Source: Pseudopedobacter sp038243635
GTDB lineage: Bacteria; Bacteroidota; Bacteroidia; Sphingobacteriales; Sphingobacteriaceae
Direction of reading: 5' to 3'
DNA: 39,093 nucleotides
Assembly (NCBI GenBank): GCA_038243635.1
Contig: JBBSQW010000032.1
Span: 1 to 39,093, forward strand
Position numbers and translations under genes: made by a program. The notes below the pieces were generated by a model. The model ran no database searches, was not told the DNA's origin, and was given only the letters and a program-made list of their open reading frames with translations. Shown here one piece after another: positions 27,710 to 35,817 of the stretch. How positions within the stretch are numbered: the stretch's first letter is position 1; each line of letters begins with the position of its first letter.

Positions 27710-28792
27710 ATGAAAACCACCGCTTTAACCGCAAAACATATTTCTTTAGGTGCCAAAATGGTTCCTTTTGCAGGATTTAATATGCCTGTACAATATTCTG
27801 GTATCAATGCAGAACATGAGAGTGTTCGCAAATCTGTCGGCGTTTTTGATGTTAGCCACATGGGCGAATTTATTTTGAAAGGTGATAAAGCCTTGGATTT
27901 AATTCAGCAAGTGTGTTCAAATGACGCTTCAAAACTGTTCGATGGAAAAATACAATATGCTTACTTACCTAACAAAACAGGTGGAATTGTAGATGATTTA
28001 CTGGTTTACCGTATCAACGATAAAACCTATATGTTGGTGGTAAATGCATCTAACATTGAAAAAGATTGGGATTGGATTAGTGGATTGAATACTTACGGAG
28101 TAGATATGAAAAACATATCGGATCGTACTTCTTTACTAGCCATTCAAGGTCCAAATGCAGCAAAAGCATTGCAAATTTTAACTGATGTCAACCTGGCTGA
28201 AATGGACTATTATACCTTTAAAAAAGGGAAATTTGCAGGTTTTGATAATATTTTGATTTCTGCAACTGGTTATACCGGTGCAGGTGGTTTCGAAATTTAT
28301 TTTGATAACGCTTACGCTGATGAAATTTGGGATGCCATTTTTAAAGCCGGCGAGGCTTATGATATTAAGCCAATCGGTTTGGCCGCTAGGGATACTTTAC
28401 GGTTAGAAATGGGTTTCTGTTTATACGGAAACGATATTGACGACACCACTTCTCCTTTTGAAGCAGGCTTAGGTTGGGTAACCAAGTTCAATAAAGAATT
28501 TACTAATTCTGAAGTTTTAAAAATCGAGAAACAAGCTGCATTAACACAAAAGTTGGTGGGATTTGAGATGGTAGAAAGAGGAATTCCTCGTCATGATTAT
28601 GAAGTAGTTGATGGTGAAGGAAATGTAATTGGTAAAGTAACATCGGGTACACAATCCCCATCTTTACAAAAAGCCATTGGTTTGGCGTACGTGAATACCG
28701 AATTCTCTAAAGAAGGTCAAAAGATTTATATAGAAATAAGAGACAATAGAGTAAAGGCGAAAGTGGTAAAGACTCCTTTTTATAAAGATTAA
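27710..28792 (+). CDS. gcvT: Glycine cleavage system aminomethyltransferase (T protein)
   Basis: Transfers the methylene group from the H-protein-bound aminomethyl lipoyl to tetrahydrofolate, releasing ammonia. The 360-residue length is normal. VGVFDVSHMGEF near residue 43, the folate-binding Asp region LYGNDIDDTTSPFEAGLGWV, and the C-terminal GKVTSGTQSPSL are all present. No glycine riboswitch is seen in the 65-bp leader. A weak TAATTTCG -7-like element occurs just after the upstream stop (27650 region). gcvT is 5 bp from the KilA-N gene and may be co-transcribed with it. Confidence 0.97.
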   Translation: MKTTALTAKHISLGAKMVPFAGFNMPVQYSGINAEHESVRKSVGVFDVSHMGEFILKGDKALDLIQQVCSNDASKLFDGKIQYAYLPNKTGGIVDDLLVYRINDKTYMLVVNASNIEKDWDWISGLNTYGVDMKNISDRTSLLAIQGPNAAKALQILTDVNLAEMDYYTFKKGKFAGFDNILISATGYTGAGGFEIYFDNAYADEIWDAIFKAGEAYDIKPIGLAARDTLRLEMGFCLYGNDIDDTTSPFEAGLGWVTKFNKEFTNSEVLKIEKQAALTQKLVGFEMVERGIPRHDYEVVDGEGNVIGKVTSGTQSPSLQKAIGLAYVNTEFSKEGQKIYIEIRDNRVKAKVVKTPFYKD

Positions 28793-28797
28793 TAGGG

Positions 28798-29631
28798 ATG
28801 ACTGCAAAAGGTAAATATATCGATGTAAATGGGATACAAATAGCAATAACTATAGCCCATCAATCAGATTTTATTTCGCTTACGGATATTTCCAGATTTA
28901 AAGATCTAGAAAGAACGGATACCACCATCCAAAATTGGTTGCGAAACCGAAATACAATAGAACTATTAGGGTTTTGGAAACAATTGTATAACCCAGATTT
29001 TAAATCCATCGAATTCGATGGGTTTAGAAAGCAAGCTGGTTTAAATAGTTTTACACTAACTCCAAAACAGTGGATTGAGAAAACTAATGCGTTAGGAATA
29101 GTTTCAAAAGCTGGAAGATATGGTGGAACGTTTGCGCATAAGGATATTGCCTTCGAGTTTGCTTCTTGGATTTCTATAGAATTCAAACTTTATTTAATTA
29201 AAGAATTTCAAAGGCTAAAAGACGATGAGAATAGCCGACTAAAATTGGATTGGACTCTTCAAAGAACCTTAGCCAAGGTAAATTACCATATACATACAGA
29301 CGCCATCAAAGAAAATCTAATTCCTCAGGAGATTTCGAAAGACAAAATTGCGTTGGTGTATACAAGTGAAGCGGATATCTTAAACGTAGCATTATTTGGA
29401 CTAACGGCTAAACAATGGCGAGATCAAAACCCAGGTGTAGTCGGAAACATAAGAGACTTGGCAAGTCTCGAACAACTAATCGTACTTTCTAACCTAGAAA
29501 GTATAAATGCAATTCTTATTCATCAAAATTTAGCACAGAGCCAAAGATTAGTGCAGCTCAACCAAATCGCTATCGCTCAAATGAAATCTTTATTGAGAAG
29601 TGTGGCATTAAAAAAATTAAAATCATCATAA
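28798..29631 (+). CDS. KilA-N domain protein
   Basis: A 277-residue protein. The N-terminal 110 residues form a KilA-N domain, with DFISLTDISRFKDLERTDTT, then IQNWLRNRNTIELLGFWKQ, and AGRYGGTFAHKDIAFEFASWIS as the DNA-binding core. The C-terminal part is helical (HQNLAQSQRLVQLNQIAIAQ) and probably dimerises. KilA-N domains are typical of phage antirepressors and large DNA viruses, but also occur in chromosomal genes of Bacteroidota. It lies 5 bp after gcvT and 7 bp before comB, an odd neighbour for a metabolic pair. No other phage genes are near. Confidence 0.88.
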   Translation: MTAKGKYIDVNGIQIAITIAHQSDFISLTDISRFKDLERTDTTIQNWLRNRNTIELLGFWKQLYNPDFKSIEFDGFRKQAGLNSFTLTPKQWIEKTNALGIVSKAGRYGGTFAHKDIAFEFASWISIEFKLYLIKEFQRLKDDENSRLKLDWTLQRTLAKVNYHIHTDAIKENLIPQEISKDKIALVYTSEADILNVALFGLTAKQWRDQNPGVVGNIRDLASLEQLIVLSNLESINAILIHQNLAQSQRLVQLNQIAIAQMKSLLRSVALKKLKSS

Positions 29632-29638
29632 ATAAAAG

Positions 29639-30346
29639 ATGCAAAAAAATATAGATGTTTGTTTAACCCCCGCTTTACTTCCACTTTACGATTTAACAAA
29701 TTCTATTGTTGTAGTGATTGATATTTTTAGAGCAACCAGCTCTATTTGTTACGGAATTGAAAATGGTGCAGAAGCAATTATTCCAGTTGCGAGCATTGAA
29801 GAGTGCAGAAGCTATGGAAGTAGCTGTCTTTTGGCTGCCGAACGAGATGGCAAAGTAGTTGACGGATTCGACTTCGGCAACTCCCCTTTTTCTTATACGA
29901 CTGAAAAAGTGCAAGGGAAAACCGTAGTTTTAACCACCACAAATGGCACTCATGCTATAGATGAATCTAAAAAAACAGCTCACCAAGTTATCATCGGTTC
30001 TTTTTTAAATTTAGATGCCGTATGTGATTACCTTAAATCACAGGAAAAAGATGTGCTTTTGCTTTGTGCAGGCTGGAAGAAAAAGTTCAACTTAGAAGAT
30101 ACTTTATTTGCTGGCGCAGTGGTGCATCAGCTTAAATCAGAAGATTACTTTTTAGACGACAGCAGCATTGCCGCCGAAGATCTTTACATTTTAGCTAAGG
30201 ATGATTTAGCAGCCTATACTGCTAAAACTTCCCATAGTGAAAGGTTAATTAAGTTGGGAATTGAAAAAGATATTAAGTTTTGTTTAAATGTAAATACCGT
30301 TAAAAGTATTCCGGTTTTAGTGGATGATAGATTGGTGAAACTTTAA
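29639..30346 (+). CDS. comB: 2-phosphosulfolactate phosphatase
   Basis: A 235-residue ComB-family phosphatase. Conserved segments are VVVIDIFRATSS (the first acidic cluster), LAAERDGKVVDGFDFGNSP, TVVLTTTNGTHAI and LLLCAGWKKKFNLEDTLFAG. In methanogens it acts in coenzyme M synthesis. Bacteroidota lack that pathway but commonly carry the gene, perhaps for sulfolactate or sulfonolipid metabolism (family knowledge and inference). It starts 7 bp after the KilA-N stop, so transcription is likely shared. Confidence 0.92.
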   Translation: MQKNIDVCLTPALLPLYDLTNSIVVVIDIFRATSSICYGIENGAEAIIPVASIEECRSYGSSCLLAAERDGKVVDGFDFGNSPFSYTTEKVQGKTVVLTTTNGTHAIDESKKTAHQVIIGSFLNLDAVCDYLKSQEKDVLLLCAGWKKKFNLEDTLFAGAVVHQLKSEDYFLDDSSIAAEDLYILAKDDLAAYTAKTSHSERLIKLGIEKDIKFCLNVNTVKSIPVLVDDRLVKL

Positions 30347-30393
30347 AAGACATTTCCAATAGAATCTTTACAATCAACAATACGTTAAAGATT

Positions 30394-30401
30394 TATATTT
30401 G
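30394..30401 (+). promoter_or_regulatory. Putative -7 element of the M28 peptidase gene
   Basis: TATATTTG matches the Bacteroidota -7 consensus TAnnTTTG exactly and lies 24 bp before the ATG. The best -33 candidate (TTTAC) is about 22-23 nt upstream, slightly too far, so the promoter is tentative. Confidence 0.45.
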
Positions 30402-30425
30402 GCCTAATAACCAATTAAACATTAC

Positions 30426-32003
30426 ATGAAAAACCTGAACTTGTTAATTGCGTTTTTGCTAATGGTAACTTGTGTTAATGCGCAAGATAAAATAGCTCAA
30501 AAATACGCGTCAACAATAACCGAAGAAGATGCCTTTAGCATCCTAAGCGTACTCGCTTCTGATGAATTTGAAGGAAGAGGAACCGGGCAACCTGGAGCGG
30601 AGAAAGCTGCGCAATACATTAAATCCAAGTTTGAAACTTACGGACTAACTGCGCCGGTAAACAATAGCTATTTCCAACAGCTAGATCTTAAAGAAATTAC
30701 TCCCAAAGAACGTAAAATCACTGTCAACGGAAAACCCCAAACATTTTTAAAAGATTTTTACGCTTCACCAAGTTTTTTTCAGGACATCAAGAAGAATTAT
30801 CAAGATTTTGTTTTTGTAGGTTATGGCATTAAAAGCGAAGTTTACGATGATTTATCTGGTTTAAACTTGGAAGGGAAAGTTGCCGTAATTTTAGAAGGTG
30901 AGCCGATGATTAATGGAATCTCTTTAATCACTGGAAAAGCATCACCATCAAAATGGAGTACGCAACGAAACAATAAGATTGCTGCAATTGCAAAAATGAA
31001 TCCTTTGGCTATTTTGGTTTTAGATGCTAACCTGCATCAAATGAAGGTTAATATCGAGCCTTACAGTAGAAGATCTCTGGTGTTGGGCGAGGCAAAACCT
31101 TCGACTTCACCAATGACGATACGAGTTTCTGAGCGTTTTCTGAACACTTTATTAAAGAGTTCTAAAAACAATGTTTCCCAACTCCGTAACAAAATAGCTT
31201 CGACAAAACTTCCTGCTTCTTTTAAGTTTAAAGCGCAATTAGATATCGAATTTACCGTGAATAAAAAACAGCTAGACGCTAAAAATGTGTTAGGTTTTTT
31301 GGAAGGAACCGATCCCGAACTTAAAAACGAAGTATTGGTAATTACAGCGCATTACGACCATTTAGGAATAAATGCAAAAGGCGAGATTTTTAATGGTGCA
31401 GATGATGATGGTTCGGGCACAACGGGAATTTTAGAACTCGCCGAAGCTTTCACAAATGCCAAGCAAGAGGGTAACGGACCAAAGCGTAGTATTTTATTTA
31501 TGACCGTAGTAGGAGAGGAGAAAGGTTTGTTAGGGTCCGAATGGTACGCTGATTATCCTGTTTTTCCTTTAAAAAACACCATTGCCAATTTAAATATTGA
31601 TATGATTGGCAGAGTTGGAGAGCTATACAAAGGTAGAGCGGACTCGGCAAATTACATTTATGTAGTAGGTTCTGATAAATTGAGTACCAGCTTAAAGCAA
31701 GTTAGCGAAAGCGTTAATAAAACCTATAATAACCTAACGTTAGATTATAAATACGACGATCCAAAAGACCCGATGCGAATTTATTATCGATCAGACCACT
31801 ATAACTTCGCGAAAAATAACATTCCAATTATTTTTTATTTCAATGGCATTCATGAAGATTACCACAAGAAAACAGATGATATCGAAAAAATAAACTTCCC
31901 TTTATTGGTGAAAAGAACCCAGCTAGTTTTTTATACAGCTTGGGAATTAGCAAACCGAGCCGAAAAGCCGGTGGTAGATCAAACAGATAACACGCAAAAT
32001 TAA
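30426..32003 (+). CDS. Secreted M28-family metallopeptidase
   Basis: A 525-residue zinc aminopeptidase-like protein. A Sec signal peptide (MKNLNLLIAFLLMVTCVNAQ) points to export. Residues about 120-260 contain a PA-like insert domain. The catalytic domain shows the metal ligands and motifs ITAHYDHLG, NGADDDGSGTTGILEL, VVGEEKGLLGSEWYADYPV (catalytic Glu pair), NIDMIGR and YRSDHYNFAKNNIPI. The typical His is in GIHEDYHKKTDD. It probably trims peptides in the periplasm or outside. It stands alone and is followed by a terminator. Confidence 0.94.
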   Translation: MKNLNLLIAFLLMVTCVNAQDKIAQKYASTITEEDAFSILSVLASDEFEGRGTGQPGAEKAAQYIKSKFETYGLTAPVNNSYFQQLDLKEITPKERKITVNGKPQTFLKDFYASPSFFQDIKKNYQDFVFVGYGIKSEVYDDLSGLNLEGKVAVILEGEPMINGISLITGKASPSKWSTQRNNKIAAIAKMNPLAILVLDANLHQMKVNIEPYSRRSLVLGEAKPSTSPMTIRVSERFLNTLLKSSKNNVSQLRNKIASTKLPASFKFKAQLDIEFTVNKKQLDAKNVLGFLEGTDPELKNEVLVITAHYDHLGINAKGEIFNGADDDGSGTTGILELAEAFTNAKQEGNGPKRSILFMTVVGEEKGLLGSEWYADYPVFPLKNTIANLNIDMIGRVGELYKGRADSANYIYVVGSDKLSTSLKQVSESVNKTYNNLTLDYKYDDPKDPMRIYYRSDHYNFAKNNIPIIFYFNGIHEDYHKKTDDIEKINFPLLVKRTQLVFYTAWELANRAEKPVVDQTDNTQN

Positions 32004-32010
32004 AGGCATA

Positions 32011-32043
32011 AAAAAAGGGATTAATTACTTAATCCCTTTTTTA
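32011..32043. terminator. Bidirectional terminator between M28 peptidase and the 32058 gene
   Basis: AAAAGGGATTAA and TTAATCCCTTTT pair around loop TTAC, with A run and T run on either side. It can serve the peptidase gene (plus) and the convergent gene ending at 32058 (minus). Confidence 0.85.
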
Positions 32044-32057
32044 TGATTGATATATGT

Positions 32058-32498
32058 TTAAGCAAGTTGTACCACGTTTAATTTAGAGAAGAAATGTTCA
32101 AAATTAACAGTGTTTCCGCTTAACCAATTTAATAAGCTAATAATGCCGTTCTCCTCTTTTTTACTCTGCCTAGTTTGCTGAATAAATTTATTCATAATCA
32201 CAGGTATCGCTTGCTCACTTAACTTTTTAGCGTCCTTAATATTTAAATTAAAGTAGCTGTTTAGTCGGTTTGCATATTTGTTCACCATTGCATTTGTTAA
32301 TTCTGGATAGTTTGATTGCTCGCCATTGAAATACGACATCAAGTCGTTTGCTTTACCTCGGTCAAGTTGTGTTTTTAAAACATCAACAATAACTCCACTT
32401 GCTTCATGCATGGCATCGTTCAAAGCATTTTGGCTAAGATCAGATGCTAAGAAAGTCTGTTCGCTTTCTTTTACAATTTGATTCAGTTTTTCAAACAT
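32058..32498 (-). CDS. Small helical protein of unknown function
   Basis: The preferred start is the ATG at 32498 (MFEKLNQIVKESEQTF), giving 146 residues; the longer ORF upstream adds a hydrophobic 19-residue lead (MSIIPLLCNVFVNHLIYIN) that looks spurious. The protein is almost wholly alpha-helical, with Asn/Lys-rich loops and no cysteines or membrane segment. DAMHEASGVIVDVLKTQLDRG, YANRLNSYFNLNIKDAKKLSEQAIPVIMNKF and ISLLNWLSGN are helix-like; it resembles small DUF937/YidB-like folds only loosely. Function unknown. It converges on the M28 peptidase gene across a shared terminator. Confidence 0.7.
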   Translation of the reverse strand: MFEKLNQIVKESEQTFLASDLSQNALNDAMHEASGVIVDVLKTQLDRGKANDLMSYFNGEQSNYPELTNAMVNKYANRLNSYFNLNIKDAKKLSEQAIPVIMNKFIQQTRQSKKEENGIISLLNWLSGNTVNFEHFFSKLNVVQLA

Positions 32499-32633
32499 GT
32501 TAATATAGATTAGGTGATTAACAAATACGTTACAAAGTAGCGGTATAATACTCAAACATCAAGTTTAATCCTGTTGTAATTAGGTTATCCGTATGATGAT
32601 GACCTTCTGATTATAAATCCTTAAAAAAAGGAG

Positions 32634-32667
32634 CTAAAAAAAGGAAATCCGTTAATGTGATTTCCTT
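32634..32667 (-). terminator. Terminator after the OmpA-like gene
   Basis: On the minus strand AAGGAAATC and GATTTCCTT form a stem around a 9-nt loop, followed by a run of T. It lies about 27 bp after the stop codon of the OmpA-like lipoprotein gene. Confidence 0.75.
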
Positions 32668-32693
32668 CTTTTATATGTTTTGTGCTTTTAAGA

Positions 32694-33377
32694 CTAGTCA
32701 GTAGCAGATTTTGCGTCTTGCTTCATTTTAGCGTTAGCAACAATCACAATTTCAACCCTACGGTTTTGTGACATTCCTTCTGCAGTATCGTTAGAAGCAA
32801 TTGGCTCATTCTCACCTTTTCCAACAACTTTTAATCTGCTTGTGCTAACACCTTGAGAAACTGCGTAATCTCTTACAGAAGCTGCTCTTCTTTCTGATAA
32901 CTTCATGTTATAATTGTCGCTTCCAGACGCATCTGTATGACCAATTACCATAATATCTGTATCAGGATATTTGTTTAAAGAAGCAGCAAGGTTATCAATG
33001 TTTTGCTTTGCATTTGCTTGCAATTCTGATTTATCAACTCCAAATAAAATACCTGAGTCAAACTTTACAATAATACCTTCTTCGTAAGGAATTACTTCAG
33101 CTCCTGGAATGCTTTGTTGGATTTCTTTGGCTTGTTTGTCCATCTTACGTCCAATAACTGCTCCAGCAGTTCCACCAATTGCCCCACCAATAATTGCACC
33201 TACTGCAGTATTTCCTGCTTTTTTACCAATTAAGGCACCAATTGTACCACCTGCTACTGCACCAATACCAGTACCTTTTTGAGTGTTTGTTAATGATTTA
33301 CATGCAGGCATAACGCTTGCTACGCCTAAAACTGCAATTAAACCTAATGCTGTAACTTTTAAATTATTAGCTTTCAT
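32694..33377 (-). CDS. OmpA-family outer-membrane lipoprotein with glycine zipper
   Basis: The chosen start is ATG at 33377 (MKANNLKVTALGLIAVLGVA); the longer ORF adds an implausible 32-residue lead. The product is 227 residues. The lipobox VMPAC (Cys26) marks it as a lipoprotein, so it is anchored by lipid. A glycine-zipper region follows (GIGAVAGGTIGALIGKKAG), then an OmpA-like peptidoglycan-binding domain with IGHTDASGSDNYNMKLSERR and SQNRRVEIVI. YiaD-type proteins have this order. It links the outer membrane to peptidoglycan. It diverges from the SDR gene across 76 bp. Confidence 0.93.
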   Translation of the reverse strand: MKANNLKVTALGLIAVLGVASVMPACKSLTNTQKGTGIGAVAGGTIGALIGKKAGNTAVGAIIGGAIGGTAGAVIGRKMDKQAKEIQQSIPGAEVIPYEEGIIVKFDSGILFGVDKSELQANAKQNIDNLAASLNKYPDTDIMVIGHTDASGSDNYNMKLSERRAASVRDYAVSQGVSTSRLKVVGKGENEPIASNDTAEGMSQNRRVEIVIVANAKMKQDAKSATD

Positions 33378-33453
33378 AATTTCTATTCTTGTGATTGTTT
33401 CCACAACAATACAAACTAAATGCCAAAAAATAAAATTCTTATGTTTGTTTATC

Positions 33454-34293
33454 ATGCAAAATAAATCTATCAATAAAATAGCAGTAATTGGGTGCGGATG
33501 GTTGGGTTTACCTCTGGCAAAACAGCTCCAAGATCTAGGTTATTTAATCAACGGTTCTACAACTAACGAAAGCAAACTATCAGTATTAGCAGATTACCAA
33601 ATCAACCCTTTCCTTATCAAACTAGGGGATGAAGTTGATGCTACGCAATTGCAAAAGTTTTTAAAGGTGGATTTGTTGATTGTAAACGTTCCGCCGGGTA
33701 GGGCATCTAGCACCGCCGATTTATATGTAGAAAAAATGATCCTCTTGAAAAATGCAGTGCTAAAATCGACTGTTCAAAAGATCATATTTGTTTCCTCTAC
33801 CTCTGTTTATGCAGAGGATAACACCACGCATACAGAAAGTAGTCAGGCTTTTAGTACAGAAGGCAATGCAACAAGATTATTGGATGCAGAAAAAACGTTT
33901 TTAAACCTTCCAAATATAGAAACCACAATCATCAGAATGTCGGGCTTAATTGGCCCGCAGCGCCACCCAGGTAGGTTCTTCGCTGGGAAAAGTGATATTC
34001 CAGCTGGTTTAGCGCCTGTTAATCTTATTCATTTAGAAGATTGTATTGGAATAATTGCTAAAGTTATTGAGGCTAATCTTTGGAACGATGTTTACAATGG
34101 TGCGGCGCCAACGCATCCAACAAGAAAAGATTTTTATGATTGGGCGAGTTTTTCACTTTACGGAAAACATGCAGAGTTTATCCCCGAAAAAGGAAAATTT
34201 AAAATTATCGACGGTAGTAAAATTATGGAAAAGGGCTATCAATTTAAGCATCCTGATTTGATAGGTTGGTTAAAGCAAGCGCATCAAAATTAA
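33454..34293 (+). CDS. SDR/NAD(P)-dependent epimerase-like protein
   Basis: Starting at ATG 33454 (MQNKSINKIAVIGCGWLGLP), 279 residues; an upstream ATG would read through the OmpA gene's leader and is rejected. The Rossmann motif VIGCGWLGLPLAKQL is a G-x-G-x-x-G type loop. FVSSTSVYAEDN and IRMSGLIGPQRHPGRFFAG are the SDR/YeeZ-like signature (Ser and Tyr positions). The substrate is not predictable. YeeZ-like proteins are of uncertain function. Its 3' end overlaps the 3' end of the DUF2452 pseudogene on the opposite strand. Confidence 0.9.
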   Translation: MQNKSINKIAVIGCGWLGLPLAKQLQDLGYLINGSTTNESKLSVLADYQINPFLIKLGDEVDATQLQKFLKVDLLIVNVPPGRASSTADLYVEKMILLKNAVLKSTVQKIIFVSSTSVYAEDNTTHTESSQAFSTEGNATRLLDAEKTFLNLPNIETTIIRMSGLIGPQRHPGRFFAGKSDIPAGLAPVNLIHLEDCIGIIAKVIEANLWNDVYNGAAPTHPTRKDFYDWASFSLYGKHAEFIPEKGKFKIIDGSKIMEKGYQFKHPDLIGWLKQAHQN

Positions 34294-34714
34294 ATGAAGT
34301 TTTATCCAAAATATCCCAAGTAGAATCAGAAAGAAGCCTTACGGTTGATAAGGACTTGGAAAAAGATTTTGAACGTCCCCATTCTTCCGGTGCAATCATA
34401 CTGACTAAAAATTTTTTTTATTCTTTTTCGTACAGATAATAAACCTGACCTAAAACCGGTTTAAAACGCATCTCTGATTTGTAGATCAATTCAGAAATTT
34501 TCAATCGTTCTTCAATTTCTTTAACCTGCTGCATAATCAACTCCGCTTGTTTGCGCAATAGGTCAATTTGTTGATGCGCCTGCAAATGCATTGCTTCCAC
34601 CGCATTTGCCTGTAATTTATTTTTATCAATTGGCCTAATTACCGGCGAACTTACCGTTAAAGGAACCGGAGAAAATTAGCTTCGCCTTGGTGATGTTATG
34701 CGTTTCTTTTTCCA
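34244..34714 (-). pseudogene. DUF2452-family gene broken by a frameshift and an in-frame stop
   Basis: ATG at 34714 opens MEKETHNITKAK, but the frame then runs out at AGN-stop. One base fewer in the run TTTT (34668-34671) would join it to the frame ISPVPLTVSSPVIRPIDKNK and then AVEAMHLQAHQQIDLLRKQA. That leads through ISELIYKSEMRFKPVLGQVYYLYEKE to TAA at 34418-34420. The same frame then reads KKFLVSMIAPEEWGRSKS, which fits the family's C-terminus (family members continue past the YEK segment to a VAPDEW-type motif). The intact protein would be about 135-155 residues. Two separate lesions make it non-functional, though the 60-residue middle (34418-34600) remains open. Confidence 0.75.
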
Positions 34715-34826
34715 TAATGCCTTAACGTAAATAAGTGTTTTTGGTTTTAAACTTTTGTGTTTATTGAAATTGTTGAGGATAATCGTTTATTCTTCTTGCA
34801 CTTGAGATGGATTATCCATGTCATCA

Positions 34827-34945
34827 TTGGGGCGTTCCCCGATAACATTCGGGGCGGGCTTTCCGCTACAATCTTTTTTTGTCATACTGAGCGGAGTCGA
34901 AGGACAAAAAAAGGATTTTCACTGCAATCCCTAACGCAAAAACCT
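34827..34945. repeat. Bacteroidota-type interspersed repeat (GGGGCGTTCCCC ... GTCATACTGAGCGGAGTCGAAGG)
   Basis: GGGGCGTTCCCCGATAACATTCGGGGCGGGC is rich in inverted repeats (CCCCG / CGGGG). It is followed by TTTCCGCTACAATC and GTCATACTGAGCGGAGTCG, then GGATTTTCACTGCAATCCCTAACG. This wording is familiar as short dispersed repeats between genes in Sphingobacteriaceae. The rest of 34715-35192 shows no gene. Confidence 0.6.
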
Positions 34946-35192
34946 ATCTTATTTTAAAAATTTTGCTTTGTCAATAATAGATAGCTTGTTTTAGATTCAA
35001 TCTGGGCAGTAGGTTTTTGAGAATGAATTATAAAGTTAGTATCAATCTGGCTGATTCAGTAAATTTATGAGCCAAGATATTTTCTTTAATTACACGATAA
35101 ATCCACTAAGCATGCGCTTGGCTTTTTTTGCCTCACAGAAATCTTTATTTATTGAAATAAAATTTTTATTTTAGAGAAATTATAAAGTAAAT

Positions 35193-35238
35193 AACCCCCC
35201 ACAAGCGAGCTGATTTGGAGATGTTTAGGGGGTTTTAT
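35193..35238. terminator. Long-loop CCCCC/GGGGG hairpin
   Basis: ATAACCCCC pairs with GGGGGTTTTAT across about 25 nt and is followed by TTTTATTG. No gene reads into it on the plus strand within this window; it marks the left edge of the cassette-like array. Confidence 0.4.
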
Positions 35239-35253
35239 TGCACATATATATAA

Positions 35254-35783
35254 GTTAGCGGTCATTGTTATCTCATAGAATATCGCGGTTTATAAAAATA
35301 ATTGCCGACCGAACTGAACGAAATTTTTTTTAAAAAGTATTTAGCCGAACAATTTGCTCTTACGTTTTTTTTTGATCGACCGAACTGAACTTTTAGGTTT
35401 TGGCAATTATGTTTTAGTTTGCCGACCAAGTCGCTCAGCTGTGTTTTTGACCGACCAGAACTGACCGACCGAAACCAATAAACTAAATGTTTCAGCCGAC
35501 CTGAACGAACAAAATCAATCGGGAAAATGAACGTTTTTTTGCATTTAAGAACTAAAACTAATTACAAATTGACCGACCGAAATTCATAAATTGCTGACCG
35601 AAATGGATTTGCAAACTTAATTGGGTAAGAAAATCACCCATAACGTCTGCTAAGAATAGGTTTAAAAAAAATTGCGAGCGAAGTACTTTCAATCTTTTAT
35701 ACTTTTTATAAATTTAATGCGGGCTGACAGAGTTTCTGCAAGTAGGAACGAAAATCCTTAAAATAGCAATCCGTTACCGGTAA
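35254..35783 (+). repeat. Cassette-like unit I (no gene), ending in palindromic element 1
   Basis: After the core-like GTTAGCGG (35254-35261) comes AT-rich DNA with many copies of GACCGAAC-type words (GCCGACCGAACTGAACG, GATCGACCGAACTGAAC, TTCAGCCGACCTGAACGAAC). It then reads AATTCATAAATTGCTGACCG, and the unit closes with an element about 145 bp long from CACCCATAACG (35635) to CGTTACCGG (35772-35780). The element contains GCGGGCTGACAG followed by TTTCTGCAAGTAG. The same parts recur in unit III. No convincing ORF. Confidence 0.6.
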
Positions 35784-35817
35784 GTGTAAAAAACAATTCA
35801 ACAAAAAAAGGAAAAAC

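Noticed and set aside
33283..33453. 57-residue N-terminal extension of the SDR gene
   Set aside because: It overlaps the start of the OmpA-like gene on the other strand, and the Rossmann fold begins only after the ATG at 33454.
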